Positions 1-5,314 are shown, counted from the stretch's first letter. The stretch is 5,314 nt of DNA from Methanomassiliicoccus sp. (GCA_020725985.1 DYTM01000106.1:1-5314), one strand, 5' to 3'. Translations and numbers: made by a program. The notes: generated by a model from the sequence alone, not told the origin.

Positions 1-28
1 TCAGAGATTCTGGAATCTCGAACTTCAT
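1..28 (-). CDS. possible 5' end of a divergent gene, cut by the window edge
   Basis: Read on the minus strand, an ATG at 28-26 opens nine codons (MKFEIPESL) with no stop before the window edge. The best support is upstream: GTGAGG at 39-34 is a plausible Shine-Dalgarno site five bases before the ATG, and the AT-rich TTTAAGTT at 72-65 lies about 40 bases upstream, a workable place for an archaeal TATA box. Nine codons are far too few to assign a family. A perfect 16-base inverted repeat (4-19) lies inside this stretch, so the region could instead be regulatory. The product is unknown. Confidence 0.35.
4..19. repeat. perfect 16-base inverted repeat (7-2-7)
   Basis: GAGATTC at 4-10 and GAATCTC at 13-19 are exact reverse complements separated by TG. 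The dyad could be a protein-binding operator near the left-edge promoter, or a chance palindrome in the first codons of a minus-strand gene. No second copy was seen elsewhere in the window. Confidence 0.6.
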
Positions 29-319
29 CCTATCCTCACTGTCAGGAATCATTGACAAATCCTCAACTTAAACTATTCCCCGAAGCAACTCGATTCTCAG
101 ACCTATCACTCCCAATCGGGGGCATTGATCAGAAAGCAAGTCGGATTCCTGTTCTCGGGGTTCCAGGAAATTGAGACGGGAGGCGTGGGTCGGTCTCCGA
201 TCAGCCAAGGTTGCGCCCCTCCAGTCACTGTCATTCTTAACAATGGAATAGATGGCGATTCCCGTGGAAACGTCGACAATTTAATTAACGGAACTCCTAT
301 CGGGTGACGGGTTAAGCTT
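29..319. other. intergenic region upstream of the aldolase-Fae operon
   Basis: This stretch of about 290 bases has lower GC content than the genes around it, and I see no convincing coding sequence. The one open frame (125-307, plus, TTG start) gives a composition with no recognisable domain and overlaps the likely promoter. No tRNA, rRNA or CRISPR-like repeat is visible. It probably holds divergent promoters: one for a possible minus-strand gene on the left and one for the operon on the right. Confidence 0.55.
278..288 (+). promoter_or_regulatory. candidate archaeal TATA box for the aldolase-Fae operon
   Basis: TTTAATTAA at 280-288 is the most AT-rich element before the first fusion gene and is preceded by AA, as BRE elements often are. 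Counting about 25 bases from its centre puts transcription start near 308-310, giving a leader of roughly ten bases before the ATG at 320. A GGTGA at 303-307 could act as a ribosome binding site only if transcription starts further upstream. The assignment rests on position and composition only. Confidence 0.45.
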
Positions 320-1747
320 ATGACAAAGAGCTTCAGACTCAGGGGGGTCTATCCAGCCCTCGTCACCCCCTTCGACAAGAGCGAAGGGGTCAACGAGGAG
401 GCTTTTCGATCGTTTGTCAGAACCGTTTTCGATCACGTCGACGGATTCGTTCCCTGCGGAACCACTGGGGAATTCGACTACCTCAGCTACGATGAAAGGA
501 AGAGGATCTTCGACATCTGCATAGACGAGGCCAACGGCAAGAAGCCAGTGATCGCCGGGACCGGCGATCCCTGCACTCGGCACGTCATCGAGCTCTCCAA
601 GTACGCTCAGGATGCCGGGGCAGACGCGGTCATCGTCGTCACGCCCTACTTCCTGCATCCCTCGGACAAGGGCATATACGAGCACTTCTACCAGCTCTCG
701 AGGGCGGTGGACATCCCGATTGTCATGTACAACATCCCCCAGACCGTGGGCGGATACCTGCCGAGAAGGGTCATCGAGGATCTGGTCGATCTGGACAACA
801 TCGTCGCTCTGAAGGACTCCTCGGGGAACCTCACGTACACAATGGAGGTTCTGGAGAAGGTGGAGGGCAAGATCGACGTCGTCGTTGGGCATGATGAGGT
901 GGTCCTCCCTTCACTCGCCGGAGGATGCAGCGGCATGATACTGGCAAGCGCTCAGGTATACCCGGACGTATGGCAGAAGGTCTTCAAAGCCGCCAAATCA
1001 GGGAAGATGGACGAGGCGAGGAAGCATCAGCTGACGGTTCAGAAGCTTTCTCGGATCTTCTGCAGATACGGAGGTCCGGTGCCAGTCAAGATTGCCCTCA
1101 AGTACATGGGCATCGACATGGGGAAGACTAGAGGTCCCCTGAAAGAGGGGGGTGTGATCCTTCACGAGGACAGGGAGGAGATCCGACTCGAGCTGGAGAA
1201 GATCGGGAAGGTCCCTCCTTCTGAGCCTACTTTCGAGGTCCCGGAAATTCCCTTGGAGAATAGGTTCGAGGATATCGGAATCACCTCGGCCGAGATTCTG
1301 ACGCAGAAGATCATGATGGGCGGCGCTGGAGCGGGGGAGGGGATAAACAAGGTCGGGATCGACCTGGTCGCCGGCACCAGCAACGGTCCGGTCGGCGTGT
1401 CTTTCGCGAGCCAGCTTGTCTACCTTCGAAGGGGGTTCGAGGCGCTTCCGAGCGTCCTGGAGCCGAACCTTTCCGCCAAGCCCTGCTGCCTCATCGTCCC
1501 GCAGGTGGAGCTGAAGAACCTGAGGCAGGCGAACATCATGTACGGGCCGGCACAGGCGGGTATCGCCAAGGCCATCGCGGACAAGGTTGAATCGGGCGTT
1601 ATTCCGGTGAGCATGATCGACACGCATGTCATGCTCACGAAGGCCTTCGTCCACCCGAACGCGCTTGACAGGGCGGTACTGTTCAAGAACTTCTACAAGG
1701 CGACAATGGAGGCGATCGACATGGCGTTCAACAAGGGGGCGGCCTAG
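320..1747 (+). CDS. DapA/NAL-family aldolase fused to a Fae-like domain (first paralog)
   Basis: This is a two-domain protein of 475 residues. Residues 1-300 form a class I aldolase barrel of the dihydrodipicolinate synthase/N-acetylneuraminate lyase family. They include GTTGE at 47-51, VTPYF at 107-111, the active-site Tyr137 in YNIPQ, and the Schiff-base Lys165 in ALKDSSG. The usual family length is about 290-300. Residues 333-470 match Fae end to end: GIDLVAG (346-352), PNLSAKP (382-388), MYGPAQ (407-412), ESGVIP (424-429) and FVHP (443-446). Fae joins formaldehyde to tetrahydromethanopterin. Its catalytic His, in HIDL, is Gly346 here. The barrel has Thr142 where DapA has the carboxylate-binding Arg, so it is probably not a lysine-pathway enzyme. 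Phe111 replaces the triad Tyr of E. coli DapA. The ATG is the only in-frame start after the TGA at 305-307. The stop codon abuts the ATG of the next gene. No signal peptide or membrane segment is seen, so the protein is likely cytosolic. The fold is clear; the substrate is unknown, with a 2-oxo-acid aldol substrate inferred. Confidence 0.9.
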   Translation: MTKSFRLRGVYPALVTPFDKSEGVNEEAFRSFVRTVFDHVDGFVPCGTTGEFDYLSYDERKRIFDICIDEANGKKPVIAGTGDPCTRHVIELSKYAQDAGADAVIVVTPYFLHPSDKGIYEHFYQLSRAVDIPIVMYNIPQTVGGYLPRRVIEDLVDLDNIVALKDSSGNLTYTMEVLEKVEGKIDVVVGHDEVVLPSLAGGCSGMILASAQVYPDVWQKVFKAAKSGKMDEARKHQLTVQKLSRIFCRYGGPVPVKIALKYMGIDMGKTRGPLKEGGVILHEDREEIRLELEKIGKVPPSEPTFEVPEIPLENRFEDIGITSAEILTQKIMMGGAGAGEGINKVGIDLVAGTSNGPVGVSFASQLVYLRRGFEALPSVLEPNLSAKPCCLIVPQVELKNLRQANIMYGPAQAGIAKAIADKVESGVIPVSMIDTHVMLTKAFVHPNALDRAVLFKNFYKATMEAIDMAFNKGAA

Positions 1748-3214
1748 ATGCCGAGGGCGGAGTGGTTGAAGGGAATATATCCCGCGATAGTGACCCCATT
1801 CAACAAGGACGAGACGATAAACGAGCAGGGACTGAGGGACCTGGTCGACTATCTCATGAAGGACGTGGATGGCTTCGTCGTCGCCGGCACGACCGGCGAG
1901 TTCGTCTACCTCTCGGACGAGGAGAGGCTGAGGACCCTCGAGATCGTGGTCGATCATGTGAAGGGAAAGGTGCCGGTCATCGCCGGCACCGGGGCGAGCA
2001 GCACCAAGAACACCGTCGAGCTCACCAGGAAGTCTGTGGAATTAGGGGCGAAGGCCGCGCTGGTCGTCACCCCATACTACTTCAACCCCACTTGGAAGGA
2101 GATATACGAGCACTTCGACGCGGTGAACGAGGTCGGGCTCCCGATCATCCTATACAACATTCCGCAGTGTGCGGGAATGCACCAGCAGTGGTGGACGACC
2201 GAGGGGCTGGCCTATCTGAGCAATGTCATCGCCGTCAAAGACTCGAGCGGCGACATGCCATATATGACCGCGTTGTTCGAGAAGATCCGCACGAAGATCA
2301 ATATCCTCTGCGGCTACGACGAGGTGGGGACCGCGGCACTCATGAGCGGTGCGGACGGCCTCATCCTGGCAAGCGCCAACATGATCCCGGACATATGGCA
2401 GAAGATCTACAGGCACGTGCAGAAGGGCGAGCTGGAGGAAGCGAGGCAGCTCCAGCAGAAGATCCAGAAGCTCGTGAGGATCGTGGCGAGGACGAGCGGC
2501 AATCAATCTGTGAAAGAAGGACTTACGATGATGGGGCTCGAGGTCGGCCATTCCAGACGACCGTCGATGCCCGGAGACGCCTTCAGGCACGAGGACAAGG
2601 AGGAGCTGAGGATCGAGCTCGAGATACTCGGAAAGATCAAGCCCCGGGAGACCACCTACATTCTCGGGAACAAGAAGATACACACGAAGGTTCCGGCGAC
2701 CCCGCAGACGCCAAGGGTGGTTGACAACTTCGCATTGAAGGTGGGAGAGGGCTTCGCCGGGCCGCCTTACCACGAGATCGCCCACACCGACCTTCTGATA
2801 GGACTGAAGGGCGGACCGGTCGACATCGCGATCGAGAGGGCGCTGAAGGCTGATGCTGGCGCGGGAAAGATGAGGATCGTTCACGAGACACCGAGGACCC
2901 TGCTTGTCCCGACCATCACCACGAGGACGAAGAAGCAGGAGGAGCTGCTCTACGTCCACGCCGTGGCGGGGCTGAAGTGGGCGATCGAGGCGAGCATCGA
3001 AGACGGCTTCCTTCCCAAGGAGATGCTGGAGGATGTCGTCCTCCTGGCAAACGTGTTCGTTCATCCGGCCGCCGCGAACAGGCAGAGGGTGAAGGTGAAC
3101 AACTACAAGGCGGCCAGGTACGCGATCAGAAAGGCGATCGAAGGGAGGCCGACGCTCGACGAGATACTCTATCAGAAGGAGTCGGTGAGGCATCCGTTCA
3201 AGTACACGCCTTGA
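1748..3214 (+). CDS. DapA/NAL-family aldolase fused to a Fae-like domain (second paralog)
   Basis: This 488-residue paralog has the same architecture as the gene before it and begins on the base after that gene's TAG. A GGGGG-rich run at about 1735-1739 can serve as ribosome binding site. The barrel spans residues 1-300, with GTTGE at 47-51, VTPYY at 107-111, Tyr136 in YNIPQ and the Schiff-base Lys164 in AVKDSSG. Unlike its neighbour it keeps Tyr111 of the catalytic triad, but Cys141 stands where DapA has its substrate Arg. The Fae-like part, about 331-488, keeps the proposed catalytic His as His346 in AHTDLLIG, then KGGPV, the D/E-G-F-L-P turn (419-423) and FVHP (437-440). It also keeps a Fae-like C-terminal tail ending RHPF (481-484), which the first paralog lacks. 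The pocket motifs PNLPxKP and GPAQ are gone: the first is replaced by a shorter loop, the second by VHAV (403-406). The two products may work as a hetero-oligomer. The exact reaction is unknown. Confidence 0.9.
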   Translation: MPRAEWLKGIYPAIVTPFNKDETINEQGLRDLVDYLMKDVDGFVVAGTTGEFVYLSDEERLRTLEIVVDHVKGKVPVIAGTGASSTKNTVELTRKSVELGAKAALVVTPYYFNPTWKEIYEHFDAVNEVGLPIILYNIPQCAGMHQQWWTTEGLAYLSNVIAVKDSSGDMPYMTALFEKIRTKINILCGYDEVGTAALMSGADGLILASANMIPDIWQKIYRHVQKGELEEARQLQQKIQKLVRIVARTSGNQSVKEGLTMMGLEVGHSRRPSMPGDAFRHEDKEELRIELEILGKIKPRETTYILGNKKIHTKVPATPQTPRVVDNFALKVGEGFAGPPYHEIAHTDLLIGLKGGPVDIAIERALKADAGAGKMRIVHETPRTLLVPTITTRTKKQEELLYVHAVAGLKWAIEASIEDGFLPKEMLEDVVLLANVFVHPAAANRQRVKVNNYKAARYAIRKAIEGRPTLDEILYQKESVRHPFKYTP

Positions 3215-3257
3215 TCTCAAACCCCTTATCCCATCTTCTTCCCCACGATCGAGAACG
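3215..3257. terminator. short convergent gap, possible pyrimidine-rich terminator
   Basis: This gap lies between two genes that run towards each other. On the plus strand, 3221-3244 is almost entirely C and T with short T pairs, which could weakly serve as a U-rich archaeal termination signal for the fusion operon. There is no long T run, and I see no comparable signal on the minus strand for the regulator gene. The call rests on position. Confidence 0.25.
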
Positions 3258-3285
3258 TCAACGTTCGGCAGGCTCGATCGAGAAC
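3246..3285. repeat. 11-base direct repeat around a 14-base inverted repeat at the regulator's 3' end
   Basis: CGATCGAGAAC occurs at 3246-3256 and again at 3275-3285. Between and overlapping them, GAACGT (3253-3258) and ACGTTC (3261-3266) form a perfect dyad with a two-base loop. The stop codon of the minus-strand regulator (3260-3258) sits in that dyad. The pattern could be a remnant of a short tandem duplication at the gene's end, or a small hairpin helping to end transcription. Confidence 0.5.
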
Positions 3286-4007
3286 TTGCAGTGGCTGTAC
3301 CCGCTGGCGAGGCACTCGGTGTCGGCGACGAACATGAGGGACATCCCGGTCCTGCTCTCGAGTATCGCTCCCAGAATGCCCTCGTTGAGGAGGCAGAAGG
3401 TCTTCCCCGCCTCGGGGATCTTGTAGCAGTTGTACTCGTCCCTTATTATCAGCTTGAGCGGCCTCACCGAGAACACGCACACCTCCCCGAGCTCGTGCTC
3501 GTCGTAGAAATGCTGGATCTCCCTGATAACGCCCTCGATCGAATTCGACTGCATCCTCTTGGAGATCTCGGTGCCTATCATCCTGCCGATATCCTTGAGG
3601 ACCGGGTCCATCTGAAGGCCGAACGACTCCATGCCGAGGATTATCGACCTCACGACCCCTTTGAGGAAGGTGCTCGGCATGCCTATCGACCCGGAGATTG
3701 TCGTGCCGACCGCCTCCTTCAGATCTTCACGAGGGACGACCGCACTGCCGACCGGTCTCGCGGTCAGGAAGAACACCTTCCTCCTGTTGTCGCCGGGATC
3801 GTCTCTGGATGAGATCAGTCCCTCCCTCACAAGCTCCTCGAGATGGCTCGACAATGTCGACTGGGCCCTCGAGGTGATCGTCGCGATCTCGCTCAGGCTC
3901 AGATCGGCCTTTCCGAGCTCTCCAAGGATTCGCTGGCGGAGAGGATTCGATATCTGCTTCAGCCCTTTTTCGGTCGAGTAGACGTGGAACGAAGCGTTGC
4001 CCTCCAT
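3258..4007 (-). CDS. ArsR-type winged-helix regulator with C-terminal V4R domain
   Basis: This is a likely DNA-binding transcription regulator of 249 residues. Residues 14-82 form an ArsR-like winged helix: NPLRQRILGEL (21-31), a recognition helix around AQSTLSSHLEELVREGLI (48-65), and a wing with GDNRRKVFFLT (72-82). Residues about 110-246 fit a V4R (4-vinyl reductase) small-molecule domain, with its late ECLASGYSHCKFSIEP signature (231-246). Five cysteines, Cys177, 194, 205, 232 and 240, lie in this half and could bind a metal or sense redox state. The methanogen redox regulator MsvR has this same domain order, so this is an MsvR-like protein by architecture; orthology is not shown. It converges on the fusion operon and diverges from mtnA, so it may control itself, mtnA or the operon. 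The ATG fits the start of the HTH region. GGTGAG touches the ATG directly, closer than a normal ribosome binding site. The ligand is unknown. Confidence 0.85.
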   Translation of the reverse strand: MEGNASFHVYSTEKGLKQISNPLRQRILGELGKADLSLSEIATITSRAQSTLSSHLEELVREGLISSRDDPGDNRRKVFFLTARPVGSAVVPREDLKEAVGTTISGSIGMPSTFLKGVVRSIILGMESFGLQMDPVLKDIGRMIGTEISKRMQSNSIEGVIREIQHFYDEHELGEVCVFSVRPLKLIIRDEYNCYKIPEAGKTFCLLNEGILGAILESRTGMSLMFVADTECLASGYSHCKFSIEPAER

Positions 4008-4052
4008 CTCACCAGCCCTTGCAGCTTAACGGCCCTTTCAACTGAGTACGCG

Positions 4053-4062
4053 AATATAAAAG
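4053..4062 (-). promoter_or_regulatory. candidate TATA box of the regulator gene
   Basis: Read on the minus strand this is CTTTTATATT, a good match to an archaeal TATA box. Its centre lies about 50 bases before the regulator ATG, predicting a transcript start near 4032 and a leader of about 25 bases. The same bases read AATATAAAAG on the plus strand, so the box could also help drive mtnA, but with a long leader of about 85 bases. Confidence 0.5.
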
Positions 4063-4168
4063 GTGTCCCGATGCCGGAGACCGAGCCTCTGATATCTGGA
4101 AATGACAGACCGGAGGTGCGAGACCAATCTTTTTCTATCTCAGAGTGTGATGTCTCCAGCGTGATGCC
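4063..4168 (+). promoter_or_regulatory. upstream region of mtnA, divergent from the regulator
   Basis: These bases lie between the regulator's TATA box and the mtnA start and hold no gene. TTTTTCTA near 4131-4138 is the only other T-rich element. As a degenerate TATA box it would place transcription start near 4160, leaving a leader of about ten bases, which would fit the absence of any Shine-Dalgarno site before the TTG start. GTGATG occurs at 4147-4152 and again at 4161-4166, too short to mean much. Operator sites for the neighbouring regulator would be expected here, but none is clear. Confidence 0.3.
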
Positions 4169-5170
4169 TTGAGGATACGCCTGAACGGCACGGTCATCGA
4201 GAGGAGGGCCGTCTGGTTCGAGAGCGGGAAGGTCATGATGATCGACCAGAGAGCTCTTCCTCATCGCTTCGAGGTGGCGGAGCTTGACCGGCACGAGGAC
4301 GTCGCGGAGGCGATAAGGAACATGACCGTTCGGGGAGCCCCTTCGATCGGGGCCGCGGCTGCATACGGAATGGCCCTCGCTGCCATGGAGAACGCGGACA
4401 TCGAGGGCGCGGCAGGACTTCTAAAGGGGACGAGACCGACGGCGAACGACCTGTTCCATGCGGTCGATCATATGCTCCGTTGTATTCGCTCAGGGGGCGA
4501 TCCCCTTTCCTCCGCGGACGCATATGCGAACGACATCGTCGACAGATGCTTGTCGATCGGCAAGCACGGCGCGGACCTCATCAGGGATGATTCCAAGGTG
4601 ATGACTCACTGCAACGCCGGAGCGTTGGCGGCGGTGGATGTCGGAACAGCGCTGGCGCCTATTCGAATGGCGAGGGAGATGGGAAAGGACTTGTTCGTCT
4701 ACGTGTCGGAGACCCGCCCCAGGCTCCAGGGCATGAGGCTGACCTCATGGGAGCTGAGAAACGAGGGAATCCGTCACGCGGTCATCGCGGACGGGGCATC
4801 GGGGCACTTCATGAGGAAGGGTGTGGACATCGTCATCGTAGGGGCGGATCGGATCGCGTCGAACGGCGATTTCGCCAACAAGATCGGCACATACGAGAAG
4901 GCCGTTCTGGCGAGGGAATTGGGAATCCCGTTCTACGCCGCCGCACCGGTTTCTACCTTCGACTTCTCCATCTCGTCCGGAGAAAGCATTCCGATCGAGA
5001 GCAGGGAGGAGAGCGAGGTGACCGAGATCGAGGGGCGGAGGATCGCCCCGGAGGGGGTCAAGGCCCTCAATCCCTCGTTCGACGTCACCCCAAGCAAGTA
5101 TGTCACCGGTTTCGTCACCGAGATCGGCATCCTCGGCCCGAGTGAACTGGAGAGGTTGAGGGGGCGCTAA
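4169..5170 (+). CDS. mtnA: S-methyl-5-thioribose-1-phosphate isomerase
   Basis: This enzyme interconverts 5-methylthioribose 1-phosphate and 5-methylthioribulose 1-phosphate in salvage of methylthioadenosine; related enzymes also accept 5-deoxyribose 1-phosphate. The 333 residues match the usual length. Visible motifs are RGAPSIG (55-61), THCNAGALA (146-154) with the catalytic Cys148, SETRPRLQG (180-188), GADRIASNGD (225-234) with the catalytic Asp227, NKIGTYEKA (237-245), AAPVSTFD (258-265) and NPSFDVTP (301-308). These fit MtnA better than the related ribose-1,5-bisphosphate isomerases or eIF2B subunits, although those share the fold. The start is TTG: a TGA at 4148-4150 closes the frame upstream, and the nearby ATG and GTG are out of frame. 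An ATG at residue 23 would remove the conserved N-terminal strand, so TTG is preferred. There is no ribosome binding site before it. One base separates its stop from the class II aldolase start, so the two are probably translated together. Confidence 0.93.
   Translation: MRIRLNGTVIERRAVWFESGKVMMIDQRALPHRFEVAELDRHEDVAEAIRNMTVRGAPSIGAAAAYGMALAAMENADIEGAAGLLKGTRPTANDLFHAVDHMLRCIRSGGDPLSSADAYANDIVDRCLSIGKHGADLIRDDSKVMTHCNAGALAAVDVGTALAPIRMAREMGKDLFVYVSETRPRLQGMRLTSWELRNEGIRHAVIADGASGHFMRKGVDIVIVGADRIASNGDFANKIGTYEKAVLARELGIPFYAAAPVSTFDFSISSGESIPIESREESEVTEIEGRRIAPEGVKALNPSFDVTPSKYVTGFVTEIGILGPSELERLRGR
5156..5164 (+). promoter_or_regulatory. ribosome binding site of the class II aldolase gene
   Basis: GAGGGGG at 5158-5164, inside the last codons of mtnA, lies seven bases before the ATG at 5172. 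It supports that start and translational coupling of the pair. Confidence 0.55.
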
Positions 5171-5171
5171 G

Positions 5172-5314
5172 ATGACATCGGAAAAGGCGATCAGGAAGGA
5201 GATGGTGAGCTTCGGGAAACTCCTCTACGACCGCAGTCTCACCTTCGGCACTGCCGGGAACATAAGCGCGAGGGCCGGGGAGGACACGATACTCATCACC
5301 CCCTCGGGGAAATG
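5172..5314 (+). CDS. class II aldolase/adducin-family protein, 5' part only
   Basis: The first 47 codons are present before the window ends. They read as the N terminus of a fuculose-1-phosphate-type class II aldolase: an opening helix (residues 1-20), then TAGNISAR (27-34) and ILITPSG (40-46), the phosphate-binding motifs of the family. The zinc-binding histidines would lie beyond the edge. Family members are usually about 180-230 residues. These enzymes split sugar 1-phosphates into DHAP and an aldehyde. Directly after mtnA, the likely substrate is 5-methylthioribulose 1-phosphate or 5-deoxyribulose 1-phosphate, giving DHAP plus methylthioacetaldehyde or acetaldehyde. Methylthioribulose-phosphate dehydratase (MtnB) shares this fold and cannot be excluded from the N terminus alone. 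Confidence 0.82.
   Translation, partial: MTSEKAIRKEMVSFGKLLYDRSLTFGTAGNISARAGEDTILITPSGK

Noticed and set aside
125..307. 60-codon plus-strand open frame before the first fusion gene
   Set aside because: It has a TTG start without a ribosome binding site and no recognisable domain, and it runs through the likely TATA box of the operon.
281..892. 203-codon minus-strand frame opposite the first fusion gene
   Set aside because: It lies antisense to a clear aldolase barrel; its composition is what GC-rich coding DNA gives on the opposite strand.
320..1220. Annotation of the first barrel as lysine-pathway dapA
   Set aside because: The substrate-binding Arg is missing and the protein is fused to a Fae-like domain; only family membership is supported.
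998..1957. 319-codon minus-strand frame across the junction of the two fusion genes
   Set aside because: It is rich in Arg, Leu, His and Asp with no motif, and both plus-strand genes show full conserved domains here.
1762..2724. 320-codon plus-strand frame inside the second fusion gene
   Set aside because: It is an out-of-frame reading of the barrel, very rich in Arg and Gly, with no family motif.
2150..3220. 356-codon minus-strand frame opposite the second fusion gene
   Set aside because: It is long only because of GC-rich codon bias; the plus strand encodes recognisable DapA and Fae domains.
4040..4075. An MsvR-type operator in the divergent promoter
   Set aside because: Only a partial resemblance (TACGCGAA) to one half of the described MsvR box is present; the second half and the spacing are absent.
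3959..4294. Minus-strand frame spanning the divergent region and the start of mtnA
   Set aside because: It covers the regulator's promoter and the conserved N terminus of MtnA, and has no domain of its own.
4747..5145. 132-codon plus-strand frame inside mtnA
   Set aside because: It is an Arg/Gly/His-rich shadow of the MtnA catalytic region in another frame.

Overview
The window looks archaeal. The evidence is AT-rich boxes resembling archaeal TATA elements upstream of genes, AGG-rich arginine coding, an ArsR-type winged-helix regulator joined to a V4R domain (a combination known from archaea such as the methanogen regulator MsvR), and formaldehyde-activating-enzyme (Fae) domains, which work with tetrahydromethanopterin-type pterins. 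I would guess a euryarchaeal or Thermoplasmatota-like lineage, but the sequence does not fix this. Coding regions are GC-rich and the upstream intergenic region is visibly poorer in GC.

Layout: positions 1-319 are an intergenic region that may carry the first codons of a divergent minus-strand gene at the left edge and a promoter for the rightward operon. Positions 320-3214 hold two tandem paralogous genes with no base between them. Each encodes an N-terminal DapA/NAL-type class I aldolase barrel (about 300 residues) fused to a C-terminal Fae-like domain (about 140-160 residues). A convergent minus-strand gene (3258-4007) encodes the HTH-V4R regulator. A 161-base divergent promoter region follows, then a rightward pair: mtnA (4169-5170) and, one base later, the start of a class II (fuculose-phosphate-type) aldolase that runs off the right edge.

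The main discovery is the aldolase-Fae fusion pair. The two Fae domains have decayed in complementary ways. The first keeps the pterin-pocket motifs (PNLxAKP, GPAQ) but has Gly where Fae has its proposed catalytic His. The second keeps that His but has lost both pocket motifs. Fae is an oligomer with active sites between subunits, so a mixed assembly with composite sites is a testable idea. An aldolase joined to Fae suggests a 2-oxo-acid aldol reaction that releases or consumes formaldehyde, linked to methylene-H4MPT. The mtnA-aldolase pair fits the oxygen-independent salvage of methylthioadenosine or 5'-deoxyadenosine sugars to DHAP plus a small aldehyde. A shared theme of C1/C2 aldehyde handling, possibly under the V4R regulator, is inference.
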